The position numbers and the translations under genes were made by a program. A DNA stretch of 64,000 bases from Pseudomonas sp. ATCC PTA-122608 (GTDB lineage Bacteria > Pseudomonadota > Gammaproteobacteria > Pseudomonadales > Pseudomonadaceae). Below, in pieces: positions 54,611 through 62,940 of this stretch. The DNA is taken from NCBI RefSeq assembly GCF_001952855.1, contig NZ_LPNO01000002.1, positions 121,088 through 185,087 on the forward strand. The letters run 5' to 3'. Positions within the stretch are counted from its first letter, which is position 1; each line of letters starts with the position of its first letter. The notes below the pieces were generated by a model, which ran no database searches, had not been told where the DNA came from, and worked only from the letters and a program-made list of their open reading frames with translations.

Positions 54611-55468
54611 AACAGGGTGCCGGGCGCTGAGCATGGCCAGGGTGCCACTGACGGCGATCAGCGCGGCGCCGAAGATCAGCGACACGTCCATCAAGGTGCC
54701 CCAGATCAGGCTCGACAACAGGAAGGCCCAGATCAACCCGGTGTATTCAAACGGTGCCAGCAGCGTCGCCGTGGCCCGGCGGAAACTCGCAAACAGCAGG
54801 AACTGGCCAATTCCGCCCACCAGCCCGGCACCGAGCATGCCCAGCCACGCCGGGGTCGGCGACGGTGTGTGGGTCCAGGGCAGCGTCACCGCCATGCAGA
54901 TCACAAACACCACATTGGTGATCAGCATCTGCTCCAGCACCGAGGTGTTGTTGTCCACCTGGCGCAACTGGATATAGGTGAATGCCCAGCACAACGCGGC
55001 GGCCAATGTCAGGGCGATCGGCAGCGGGTCGACCATGCTGCTGGGGCGACAGGCGATCACCACGCCGACAAAGCCGATGATCAGCGAAATCCACTGGCCG
55101 CGACTGGCGCGTTCCTTGAGGATCAGCGCCGCCAGCAACGTGACCATGATCGGCGCAGAGAAATACAGGGTGGTCATTTCCGCCAGGGTCAGGTCCTTGG
55201 CGGCGGTGTAGTACAGCAGCCACGCCAGCAGCGACAGCAGGCCGCGGATGATCAGCAGCTTGCGGCTGACCGAGTTCCAGGCACGCTTGAGCAAGCCCAG
55301 GCGCCCGGCAATTACACACGCGGCGACCACCACCAGGCTGCGCCAGAACAGGATGGTGAACACTGAATAGTCGGCCACCAGCCATTTGATCGCGGCGTCC
55401 TGCAACGCCAGGAACGCATAGGCCAGCGAGCACAGGGCAATCCCTTGCAACGAGCGATCGGTTTTCAT
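54470..55468 (-). CDS. DMT-superfamily (EamA) transporter
   Basis: The 332-residue protein has ten predicted helices in two EamA repeats (ALCSLAYAFLALQDAAIKWL at the start, TGLIWAFLLSSLIWGTLMDV in the second) and a ~50-residue polar tail (PVSQDVVGAE onward). The tail is coded antisense to the end of the TetR gene. The start overlaps the preceding ABC-permease stop by 4 nt (ATGA), so it belongs to the leftward amino-acid operon. A drug/metabolite exporter in an uptake operon may dispose of a product or excess ligand. Function beyond that is unknown. Confidence 0.82.
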   Translation of the reverse strand: MKTDRSLQGIALCSLAYAFLALQDAAIKWLVADYSVFTILFWRSLVVVAACVIAGRLGLLKRAWNSVSRKLLIIRGLLSLLAWLLYYTAAKDLTLAEMTTLYFSAPIMVTLLAALILKERASRGQWISLIIGFVGVVIACRPSSMVDPLPIALTLAAALCWAFTYIQLRQVDNNTSVLEQMLITNVVFVICMAVTLPWTHTPSPTPAWLGMLGAGLVGGIGQFLLFASFRRATATLLAPFEYTGLIWAFLLSSLIWGTLMDVSLIFGAALIAVSGTLAMLSARHPVSQDVVGAECSVTQPLYPAAADVQPVAGAEGAGVEAPLKPESVEHRR

Positions 55469-56181
55469 CCGGCAGACCTGCGCAACGGTGTACCGCGTCG
55501 CTCGGCAATCGCGTACAGGGCTTCAATCAAAAAGGTCAGGCACAGGTAGACCCCGGCCACCAGCAACAGCGGCTGGTAGATCTGCAACGTCTGGGCGCGC
55601 ACCACGTTGGCGGCGCCGAGCAGGTCGACCACGGCGATGGTTGAAGCCAGTGCGGTGGACTTGAGCAACATCACCGTCTCCCCCGCCAGGGTCGGTAACA
55701 GCAGGCGCATGGCCCGTGGCAAGCGCACTCGCAACAGTGCCTGGCGCGGCGTCATGCCAAACGCCGAGGCGGCTTCCATCTCGCCCTTGGGTACCGCCAG
55801 CAGGCCGCCACGAATCACTTCGCCGACATACGCGCCCACCGACAACACCAGGGCAAACACGATGTACCAGTAACCGTCCCGCAGGAACGGCCAGAGGAAA
55901 CTCCCGCGAATCATCGGGAACTGGGCAAACAGACTGCCCAGGCCGTAGTAGAAGATGTAGATCTGGATCAGCAATGGTGTGCCCCGCAGCACACTGGTGT
56001 ACCCCAGCGCACAGCGGGCCAGCCACTTGCGCCGGGACAGCCGCGCCAGGGCTACCAGCACCGCCAACGCGAAGCCGAACACTGCCGAAATCACCAGCAA
56101 CGACAGGGTCGTCTGCAAGCCTTTGACGATCAGTCCTGCGTAATAACTTATCCACTCAGGCATGTGCGGCTCACTCGACAA
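55465..56181 (-). CDS. Polar amino-acid ABC transporter permease (HisM-like)
   Basis: The 238-residue permease of the His/Glu/Gln/Arg family has TM helices near 14-40, 60-80, 90-115 and 190-220. The cytoplasmic EAA loop reads AASAFGMTPRQALLRVRLPRAMR. Its start overlaps the other permease gene's stop by 11 nt. Together they form the heterodimeric channel. Similarity is to basic-amino-acid/opine types (HisM, OccM), but ligand choice cannot be fixed by sequence reading alone. Confidence 0.88.
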   Translation of the reverse strand: MSSEPHMPEWISYYAGLIVKGLQTTLSLLVISAVFGFALAVLVALARLSRRKWLARCALGYTSVLRGTPLLIQIYIFYYGLGSLFAQFPMIRGSFLWPFLRDGYWYIVFALVLSVGAYVGEVIRGGLLAVPKGEMEAASAFGMTPRQALLRVRLPRAMRLLLPTLAGETVMLLKSTALASTIAVVDLLGAANVVRAQTLQIYQPLLLVAGVYLCLTFLIEALYAIAERRGTPLRRSAG

Positions 56182-56875
56182 CCGGCATCCAGCGACGAAT
56201 ACGTCGTTCCAGGCGCCCGGACAGGTAGTTGGAGGCCAATGTCACCAGGTAATACAAGGCGGCGGCCGTGAGGTAGAACAACAGGTAATGCCGGGTCGAG
56301 CCCGCCGCCTGTTTGGCGGTGTACAGCAGTTCGTTGGTGCCCACCACGCTGATCAACGCGCTGTCCTTGATCAGGTTGATCCACAGGTTGGACATGCCGG
56401 CCAGGGCATACGGCGCCATGATCGGCAGGGTTACCCGACGGAACAGGCCAAAGCCGCTCAAGCCAAACGCCCGCGCCGCTTCGATCTGGCCGTGGGGAAT
56501 CGCGAGGATCGCCGCGCGGAAAATCTCCGAGGCGTACGCGCCTTGCACCAGCCCCAGTACCAGGACGGCTACCAGCGGGCCGCTGATGTTGAACTGCGCA
56601 AACCCCAGCCACAGCATCAGCGCGTTGAGGCCCATGGAGCCTGCGTAATACAGCAGCAGGATCAGCAACAACTCGGGCACTGCGCGAAATACCGTGGTGT
56701 AGCCGCGCATCAGCAGCGCAATCGGGCGCGGCGCACTGAGCTTGGCGCAGGCCACCACCAGGCCGATCAGCAGCCCCACCGCAAACGAACCGGCGGAGAT
56801 CTGCAGGGTCATCCATAACCCCTTGAGCAATGCATTGCCCCAGCCTTGCTCGCTGAAGTTGAGTAGATCGAACAT
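56171..56875 (-). CDS. Polar amino-acid ABC transporter permease (HisQ-like)
   Basis: The 234-residue permease is the partner of the downstream one. Family features: the N-terminal GLWMTLQISAGSFAVGLLIG, FRAVPELLLILLLYY and the EAA loop EAARAFGLSGFGLFRRVTLPIM. It is separated from the binding-protein gene upstream by 165 bases that contain a REPIN. This may lower expression of the permeases relative to the binding protein, a common arrangement in such operons. Confidence 0.88.
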   Translation of the reverse strand: MFDLLNFSEQGWGNALLKGLWMTLQISAGSFAVGLLIGLVVACAKLSAPRPIALLMRGYTTVFRAVPELLLILLLYYAGSMGLNALMLWLGFAQFNISGPLVAVLVLGLVQGAYASEIFRAAILAIPHGQIEAARAFGLSGFGLFRRVTLPIMAPYALAGMSNLWINLIKDSALISVVGTNELLYTAKQAAGSTRHYLLFYLTAAALYYLVTLASNYLSGRLERRIRRWMPVVE

Positions 56876-56927
56876 CGCGGCTCCCTATTTCGATGACACG
56901 CAGTGAACCTGTGGCTAGGGAGCTTGC

Positions 56928-57020
56928 TGTGGCGAGGGAGCTTGCTCCCGCTGGACTGCGCAGCAGGCCCATTTTTTGGGGGTGCTTCGCACCCCAGCGG
57001 GAGCAAGCTCCCTCGCCACA
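56928..57020. repeat. REPIN (TGTGGCGAGGGAGCTTGCTC type)
   Basis: TGTGGCGAGGGAGCTTGCTC...GCTGG at 56928-56954 and its reverse complement at 56994-57020 form a long stem around a second hairpin (GGGGGTGCTTCGCACCCC). This is the common Pseudomonas REP doublet. A degenerate extra half (TAGGGAGCTTGCTG) precedes it. It lies inside the operon, between the binding-protein and first permease genes. Confidence 0.88.
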
Positions 57021-57040
57021 GGCACTCCCTTTCTACCGGG

Positions 57041-57877
57041 TTAGTTTGTGTAGGGGCTGTCGCAGACTTTGCTCACATACGCCGGTGTGTCGGCGCGTTT
57101 GCACGGGCTGACCGATACCCCAAACACGCTCTGGGACAGGTCAGCGTAGTCCTTGCTCACCAGCAACTCTCCAATGGCCTTGTCCAGGCGGGCCTTGAGT
57201 TCGGTGTCTTCCTTGCGCAGGCCGGCCCCCACGCCACGGCCGATGATCGGGTCGTAAGGCACTTCGGCGATTTCCGCCAGGCCCTGGGCTTCAGGGGTCT
57301 TCACCATCATGGCGATGGCGACACCGTCGGCCATCATCAGGTCGGTGCGCCCGGCTATCAGGTCGGCGTTGGCCGATTCCTGGGTGTCGTAGTACTTCAG
57401 GTCAGCAATGTTCTCGTAGTACTTCTTCAGGTAGTTGGCGCTGACCGTGGAGATCTGCACGCCGATGATCTTGCCCTTCAACCCCGCCGGCGTGACCTCG
57501 ACGGTGGTGCCCTTGGGGCCGGCAATGCCCAGCAGCGAGTCGTAGTAGGCGCGGCTGAAAGCGATCTGTTTTTCGCGCTCGTCGGTGACCGACATCGAGG
57601 AGAAGATCACGTCGATTTTCTTCGCCAGCAACGACGGAATAATCCCGTCCCACGCCACTTCCTTGATCTGACACTCAGCCTTCATCAAGCCGCAGAGCTT
57701 GTGGATCAGGTCGACTTCAAAGCCTGTCCACTCACCGTTGCCGCCCTTCACCGTGAACGGTGGGTAGGGTTCCGCCGCCACTGCGAACACGATAGGTTTC
57801 TCCGCCGCCAACGCCGTACCTGCCGCCAGCATCAACACTGCACTGCTCAACCACTTTGCCAATCGTTTGGATTTCAT
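57041..57877 (-). CDS. Amino-acid ABC transporter substrate-binding protein (family 3)
   Basis: The 278-residue precursor has a signal peptide (KWLSSAVLMLAAGTALA, cleaved near 25). The mature protein has the SBP_bac_3 pattern: AAEPYPPFTVKGGNGEWTGF with the ligand-loop Asp/Glu, VAWDGIIPSLLAKKIDVIFSSM, TDEREKQIAFSRAYY and a C-terminal Cys pair (PCKRADTPAYVSKVC). It resembles basic-amino-acid and opine binders (ArgT, OccT/NocT). It lies 24 bases after the aminotransferase-ATPase gene. The ligand could be arginine, ornithine, an opine or an N-acyl diamino acid, given the deacylase in the regulon. Confidence 0.88.
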   Translation of the reverse strand: MKSKRLAKWLSSAVLMLAAGTALAAEKPIVFAVAAEPYPPFTVKGGNGEWTGFEVDLIHKLCGLMKAECQIKEVAWDGIIPSLLAKKIDVIFSSMSVTDEREKQIAFSRAYYDSLLGIAGPKGTTVEVTPAGLKGKIIGVQISTVSANYLKKYYENIADLKYYDTQESANADLIAGRTDLMMADGVAIAMMVKTPEAQGLAEIAEVPYDPIIGRGVGAGLRKEDTELKARLDKAIGELLVSKDYADLSQSVFGVSVSPCKRADTPAYVSKVCDSPYTN

Positions 57878-57901
57878 GATCTTGCCCCGTCTTTTTTGGA
57901 G

Positions 57902-59896
57902 TTAGCGAGTTTGATGCGCGTTGACGAACTGCCGGCAACGCTCACTGCGTGGGTCGATAAACACTGAGTCTGGCGAGCCGGTTTCCTCGATCAGGCCTTG
58001 ATGCAAGAACGCGACTTTGGATGACACATCCCAGGCGAACGCCATTTCATGGGTTACCAGGATCATGGTGCGGCCCTCTTCCGCGAGGGAGCGGATCACC
58101 CGCAGCACTTCGCCCACCAGTTCCGGGTCGAGGGCCGAGGTAGGTTCGTCGAACAGCATGACTTTGGGGCGCATGGCCAGGGCGCGGGCGATGGCCACCC
58201 GCTGTTGCTGGCCGCCGGAGAGGAACGCCGGGTATTCGTTGCGCTTGGCGGCCAGGCCAACCCGGTCGAGCAAGGCTTCGGCGCGCTCGATGGCTTCGGC
58301 GCGGCTTTCGCGCAGCACCTGGATCGGCGCTTCGATGAGGTTTTCCAGGACCGTGCGATGGGGCCACAGGTTGAAGTTCTGGAACACCATGCCGAGTGTC
58401 GAACGAATCCGCACCAGCTGTTTGGCGTCTGCCACCAGTGGTGCGCCGGGGCGACCGTAGTTGAGCTTGATGCTTTCACCGTCGACGTGAATGCTGCCCT
58501 GGTCCGGCACTTCGAGCATGTTGATGCAGCGCAGCAAGGTACTTTTGCCCGAGCCGCTGGCGCCGATCAGCGAGATCACTTCGCCTTCGTGGGCCGTCAG
58601 GGAGATGCCCTTGAGCACTTCGATATTGCCAAAGCGTTTGTGCAGGTCGAGCACCTCGATCATCTTCTTCGCCGCAACCGGCTGCACGCTGATGATTTTC
58701 GCCGCAGGCGCTATGCGTGGTTCACCGGCGAGCTTGGCGACGAAGCGGCTGATACGTTCACAAGCTTCGGCCAGCCGCGTTTCACCCAAGGTGAACGACA
58801 GCCGCACAAAGCCCTGGGCCGGCTCACCGAAAGCTGCGGCATCCAACACGGAAACCCCCGCTTCGCGAAACAGGCGCCAGGCGAAATCCAGGGAGCTGAG
58901 GCCGGTGTCCCGCACGTCCACCAACACGAACATGCCGGCTTGCGGAGCGCGTACGTGGATGCCCGGGCAACCGCTGAGACCCGCCACCACCAGGTCACGG
59001 CGCCGACGGTAAGTTTCACGCATGCCGTGGGTGACTTCATCGTGGGCCAACACGGCGGCAGTCGCGGCTTCCATCACAAACCCTGGCAAGCCGTAGAGCA
59101 TGCTCAACACCAGGGTTTCAGCGTGGGCCACCATGGCAGGCTCGGCGACGATCCAGCCGATTCGCCAGCCGGTCATGGCGTGGGATTTGGACAGGCTGCC
59201 AATCACGATGCAACGCTCGGCCATGCCCGGCAGCGCCGCCAGGCTGTGGTATTCGCCATCGAACACCAGGCTTTCGTAGACCTCGTCCACCACGACCCAC
59301 AGTTCATGCTCGATCGCCAGGTCAGCAATCGCTTGCAGCTCCTGGGGATTAAGCACCACGCCGGTGGGGTTGTTGGGGTTGGAAAAGAAAATCGCCCGGG
59401 TTCGGGGCGTGATCGCGGCAGCGAGTAACACCGGATCAAGGCGAAAACCCGAGTCGGCCGAACACGGCACGCGCACCAGCGTCGCGCCGCTGGCCTTGAG
59501 CGTGGCTTCGTAGGTGACGTACATCGGGTCGAGGACGATCACTTCATCACCGGCTTGTAACAGGCACAGCGAAGTGACGAACAAGGCGTTCTGCGCACCG
59601 GCCACGGTGATCACGTTTTCAGCGTTCAGCGGGCGATCCAGGGATTGGCTGTAGCGGGCGGCGATGGCATCGCGCAGTGCCGGGCGGCCGGGGATTTCGG
59701 TGTAGTGGGTGTCGCCCTTGCGCAGCGCCTCGACGGCGGCGTCGGTGATGAACGAGGGTGTGGTGAAATCCGGATCGCCCACACTCAGGATAATGATGTC
59801 TTCGCCTTTGCTGCTGGCCTGGAAGGCGGCGTGGTGAATGTCCCAGGCGGCTACGCCCTGCCCTGCAATTCGCTCAACAAAGGGTGAAAACCGCAT
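57902..59896 (-). CDS. In-frame fusion of class I/II PLP aminotransferase to amino-acid ABC ATPase
   Basis: A single uninterrupted 664-codon gene. Residues 1-390 are a fold-type I aminotransferase: SNPNNPTG (Asn ~175), VVDEVYES (Asp204, Tyr207), GSLSKSHAMTGWR with PLP Lys237, and carboxylate Arg365 in VRLSF. Residues 391-411 form a linker. Residues 412-664 are a complete HisP/GlnQ-type ATPase: GASGSGKS (445-452), Q-loop VFQNFNL, signature LSGGQQQ (559-565), Walker B VMLFDEP and H-loop VTHEMAF. Met412 is where free ATPases begin, preceded by only a weak AAGAAG, so some separate ATPase could be made by internal initiation. It heads the leftward operon with binding protein, two permeases and EamA exporter, and carries a TetR-type operator upstream. 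Confidence 0.92.
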   Translation of the reverse strand: MRFSPFVERIAGQGVAAWDIHHAAFQASSKGEDIIILSVGDPDFTTPSFITDAAVEALRKGDTHYTEIPGRPALRDAIAARYSQSLDRPLNAENVITVAGAQNALFVTSLCLLQAGDEVIVLDPMYVTYEATLKASGATLVRVPCSADSGFRLDPVLLAAAITPRTRAIFFSNPNNPTGVVLNPQELQAIADLAIEHELWVVVDEVYESLVFDGEYHSLAALPGMAERCIVIGSLSKSHAMTGWRIGWIVAEPAMVAHAETLVLSMLYGLPGFVMEAATAAVLAHDEVTHGMRETYRRRRDLVVAGLSGCPGIHVRAPQAGMFVLVDVRDTGLSSLDFAWRLFREAGVSVLDAAAFGEPAQGFVRLSFTLGETRLAEACERISRFVAKLAGEPRIAPAAKIISVQPVAAKKMIEVLDLHKRFGNIEVLKGISLTAHEGEVISLIGASGSGKSTLLRCINMLEVPDQGSIHVDGESIKLNYGRPGAPLVADAKQLVRIRSTLGMVFQNFNLWPHRTVLENLIEAPIQVLRESRAEAIERAEALLDRVGLAAKRNEYPAFLSGGQQQRVAIARALAMRPKVMLFDEPTSALDPELVGEVLRVIRSLAEEGRTMILVTHEMAFAWDVSSKVAFLHQGLIEETGSPDSVFIDPRSERCRQFVNAHQTR

Positions 59897-59974
59897 GCCA
59901 GTGCCTCTCGTTCAATCAGAAAAAGCGCAAGCCCGCCTGTTACCAGGCAGGGGGTGCAGCCAACATAATTGAAA

Positions 59975-59990
59975 CTGAACACTCGTTCAA
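59975..59990. promoter_or_regulatory. TetR-type operator upstream of the aminotransferase-ATPase operon
   Basis: CTGAACACTCGTTCAA shares 14 of 16 bases with the site at 53975-53990 between the deacylase and TetR genes (GAAC-N4-GTTC arms, ACACnC core). It lies 79 bases upstream of the fusion-gene ATG. Confidence 0.7.
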
Positions 59991-59999
59991 CGGCAAATT

Positions 60000-60791
60000 T
60001 CACCGGATGTCGTTAACAGCTAAAACAGGTCGTTGTGGTGGTTTGCCCATCAGGTTGCACTGGTGGTCTTGCAGCTCTTCGGCAGACGCCAGGTTCCATT
60101 CCTTGAGCGTCAACCGCGTCGTCAACAGCACGAAGTTGCCGTTCGCACCCGGTGTCAGCAGCAAGCTGTAGCTGGCCATGGCGTCGCCCTGGGCCTGCGC
60201 GTACTCATTCAAGATCGCCAGCGGGTCGCGCAGGTCGAAGTCCGCCGCCGACAAGGTGCGGGCACTGTAGGTATGTCCCAATAGTTTTACCGGCAGGGTT
60301 TGCCATTGCTCGTTGAGGGTCGCGGCACGTTCGTTGAGGGCGTTGAACACGTCGGGCCGCAGGCAGGCGATATGGATGTGCAACTGGTTTTGCGAGCGGC
60401 CATAACGCGAGTTGATCGCCAGCGACACAAAGCGGTCGGCAATCGGCGTTTGCAGGCCGGCGGAGAGAACATCGTGGTTTTTCCAGGCCTGGGCAAAGTA
60501 ATGCGGCAGCAGGTTTCGGGTCAGCGCGATGTCTTCGATGCCGGTGACTTTATCGGTGGGAATCAGCAAGTCCTGATACGGGCCGTTGAGGTCCTTGAGC
60601 AGTGCAAAGCCTTTCTCCGGGTCGACCTTGAGGCACGGGCTGGGGTTGTGGTGCTGGTTCTGATCAGGCACGCATTGGCGGCTGACGATCTGCCACAGCA
60701 CATCAGGATTGCCCCGCCATTTCCAGGCGCCCGCCAATGCCACCACACACAACACACCACCGACAGTCTTGAATACGGTACCGCGCTTCAT
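60000..60791 (-). CDS. cdh: CDP-diacylglycerol pyrophosphatase
   Basis: The ATG at 60791 (GAGG eight bases upstream) gives 263 residues. The upstream in-frame codons are not supported. An N-terminal anchor (TVFKTVGGVLCVVALAGAW) places the domain in the periplasm. The Cdh family motif is seen: CLKVDPEKGFALLKDLNGPYQ with internal order as in E. coli Cdh, and the HIT-like NQLHIHIACLRPDV (HxH active site). It hydrolyses CDP-diacylglycerol to phosphatidate and CMP. The stop codon lies only 26 bases from the TetR-type operator of the fusion-gene operon. Length fits the family (~250). Confidence 0.83.
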   Translation of the reverse strand: MKRGTVFKTVGGVLCVVALAGAWKWRGNPDVLWQIVSRQCVPDQNQHHNPSPCLKVDPEKGFALLKDLNGPYQDLLIPTDKVTGIEDIALTRNLLPHYFAQAWKNHDVLSAGLQTPIADRFVSLAINSRYGRSQNQLHIHIACLRPDVFNALNERAATLNEQWQTLPVKLLGHTYSARTLSAADFDLRDPLAILNEYAQAQGDAMASYSLLLTPGANGNFVLLTTRLTLKEWNLASAEELQDHQCNLMGKPPQRPVLAVNDIR

Positions 60792-60860
60792 GCCAAAAAC
60801 CTCAACGCCAAAGGGATGTCTTCTGTTGTTTTGCAACCGCAGACATCCCTGTCGCAAAGG

Positions 60861-61844
60861 CTAACGCTTGCCAGGGGCCATGAATTCCGGCCCTACCGGA
60901 TCTTTTATCGTGCTGGCGAGAATACGGTCGATATGTTGCAAGTCGTCGGCGCTCAGTTGCCAGCCGAATGCGTCCTCGATGCCTTTCAGTTGCTCCGGGC
61001 GCCGGGCGCCCCACAGCGCAATCGTCGGGCCCTGGTCCAGCACCCAGCGTAATGCCAGGGCCAGCACCGACTTGCCGTGGCATTCGCGGGCGTACACGTC
61101 CAATGCCGCCACCGCTGCCAGGTATTGCTCAAAGCGCGGCGCCTTGAATTTCGGGTCGAGCTTGCGCACATCGTCACCGTTAAAGCGCGTGGCGGCGTGC
61201 ATGCTGCCGGTCAGCAGGCCCCGGCACAGCGAACCGTAGGCCAATACCACCAAGGCGTTTTGCTTGGCGTAGGGCAGGATGTCGCTGTCGATCGCCCGCT
61301 CGAACAGGTTATAGGGTGGCTGCACCGTATCCAGGTGAGTGTACTGACGGAAATCGTCCATTTGCGCGGGTGAATAATTGCTTACGCCCACCGCGAGGAT
61401 CTTGCCTTCGCGGCGCAGTTTTTCCAGCTCACAAGCCGTCTCTTCCTGGGCCACCAGCGGGTCAGGCCAGTGAATCTGGTAGAGGTCGATGTAGTCGGTT
61501 TCCAGGCGCAGCAGCGAGTCTTCGATTTCCTTGCGGATGCGTTGGGCCGTGGCGTTGCGGCGCACGGTGCCGTCGTCCCATTGCAGCCCGGCCTTGGTGG
61601 CGATCACGGCGTTATGGCGCACACCGTGCAGGGCGCGGCCGATCAGTTCTTCAGACAGCCCGAGGCCGTAGACCGGCGCGCTGTCGATAAAGTTGATGCC
61701 GCTGTCCAGCGCATGGCGAATGGTCTTGATCGAGACCTCATTATCGGCACCGCCCCACATCGAGCCGCCCATGGACCAAGTGCCCAGGGCAATCCGCGAG
61801 ACGGCCTTGTCGATGCCCGGGATCTTGATGGTTTCGATACTCAT
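60861..61844 (-). CDS. Aldo/keto reductase
   Basis: The ATG at 61844 (GGAGG eight bases upstream) gives 327 residues. The AKR catalytic residues are present: Asp in FIDSAPVYGLGLSEE (with Tyr), Lys in ATKAGLQWDD, and His in LYQIHWPDP. NADPH-binding segments are seen toward the C-terminus (LALRWVLDQGPTIALWGAR). It belongs to the AKR11/12-like group of general aldehyde or sugar reductases, with substrate unknown. It is divergent from a LysR gene and a typical LysR box lies between them, so it is probably its target. Confidence 0.85.
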   Translation of the reverse strand: MSIETIKIPGIDKAVSRIALGTWSMGGSMWGGADNEVSIKTIRHALDSGINFIDSAPVYGLGLSEELIGRALHGVRHNAVIATKAGLQWDDGTVRRNATAQRIRKEIEDSLLRLETDYIDLYQIHWPDPLVAQEETACELEKLRREGKILAVGVSNYSPAQMDDFRQYTHLDTVQPPYNLFERAIDSDILPYAKQNALVVLAYGSLCRGLLTGSMHAATRFNGDDVRKLDPKFKAPRFEQYLAAVAALDVYARECHGKSVLALALRWVLDQGPTIALWGARRPEQLKGIEDAFGWQLSADDLQHIDRILASTIKDPVGPEFMAPGKR

Positions 61845-61866
61845 GAAAAAAGCCTCCGCCAGAAAC

Positions 61867-61885
61867 AATCAGTAAAAAAACGATT
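61867..61885. promoter_or_regulatory. LysR-type box AATC-N11-GATT
   Basis: Between the divergent aldo/keto reductase and LysR genes, AATC and GATT are separated by exactly 11 bases (A-rich). This fits the T-N11-A LysR recognition rule with inverted arms. It lies 22 bases from the reductase start and 71 from the LysR start. Confidence 0.6.
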
Positions 61886-61956
61886 ACTCTAGATCATCCG
61901 AGGTTGAATCGGGCTCAACGGCGCGTGCAACCCAAACCCCACAAAAGGTGCTTGAT

Positions 61957-62883
61957 ATGGCTGCGTTCAACCGTTCCGAATTGGCCGACCTGAATGTGTT
62001 CATGGCGATCATCCGCCGCCGCAGTTTCCGGCATGCCGCTCATGAACTGGGCGTCACCACTTCGGCCTTGAGCCACGCCATGCGCAACCTGGAAACCCGC
62101 CTGGGGGTCAAGTTGCTCTACCGCACCAGCCGTGCGGTGGAGCCCACCGACGCGGGCGTGGTGCTCGCGGAAAAACTCAGTGCCGGCTTCGCGACGATTC
62201 AGGACGGCCTCGATACCCTTGAACTGTACCGCGAGGCGCCGATTGGCCGGCTGCGCCTGAACGTGCCCCGGGATGCGGCGGTGTTGCTTGTCTCGCCAAT
62301 CCTGGGTGAGTTCACCCGCGCTTACCCGCAATTGCGCCTGGACGTGATGATTGATGACCGCATGCTCGACATCGTTGCAGAAGGCTACGACGCGGGTATC
62401 CGCTATGGCGCCACGGTGCCCCAGGACATGGTGGCCGTGCCGCTGACGGGCGAGCTGCGCTGGATCATGGTCGCTTCCCCCGCGTATCTCAAGCAGGCCG
62501 GAACGCCTTCGGTACCCAAGGACTTGCTCGCGCACTCCTGCGTGCGCATGTACCTGGGCGACAAGACCACCTACAAGTGGGAGCTGGGCAACGGCACTCG
62601 CCAGCAGCGCCTCGACGTGCCTGGCCACTTCAGTGCGGCTGACACCCAGACCATCGTCGACGCAGCGCTGCAAGGCGTGGGCATCGCCTACTGCCTGGAG
62701 AATCGCGTGCTGTCGGAACTGGCAGACGGCCGCCTGGTACAGGTGTTGCCCGATTGGGTCTGCATCGGCGCGCCGCTGTGCATGTACTACCCCAGCCGGC
62801 GCCAGTCGCAGCCGGGGTTACGGCAATTGATCGACATGATCCGCCTGAAAACCACCGGCTCGCCGTGGCTGGAATCACATTGA
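61957..62883 (+). CDS. LysR-family regulator (divergent from aldo/keto reductase)
   Basis: The ATG at 61957 has AGGTG eight bases upstream and gives 308 residues. The DNA-binding domain is at ~8-66 (SFRHAAHELGVTTSALSHAM as recognition region, LGVKLLYRTSRAVEPTDAG). The effector domain includes the segment YDAGIRYGATVPQDMVAVPL. This is the group of LysR proteins that commonly sit next to oxidoreductases and control them. The adjacent AATC-N11-GATT box supports control of the reductase and of itself. Confidence 0.9.
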   Translation: MAAFNRSELADLNVFMAIIRRRSFRHAAHELGVTTSALSHAMRNLETRLGVKLLYRTSRAVEPTDAGVVLAEKLSAGFATIQDGLDTLELYREAPIGRLRLNVPRDAAVLLVSPILGEFTRAYPQLRLDVMIDDRMLDIVAEGYDAGIRYGATVPQDMVAVPLTGELRWIMVASPAYLKQAGTPSVPKDLLAHSCVRMYLGDKTTYKWELGNGTRQQRLDVPGHFSAADTQTIVDAALQGVGIAYCLENRVLSELADGRLVQVLPDWVCIGAPLCMYYPSRRQSQPGLRQLIDMIRLKTTGSPWLESH

Positions 62884-62940
62884 ACCTGTGCCTGGCCGTG
62901 GTCCTCAAACCGGGATAGACCACGGCCTGGTGCACCCGCA

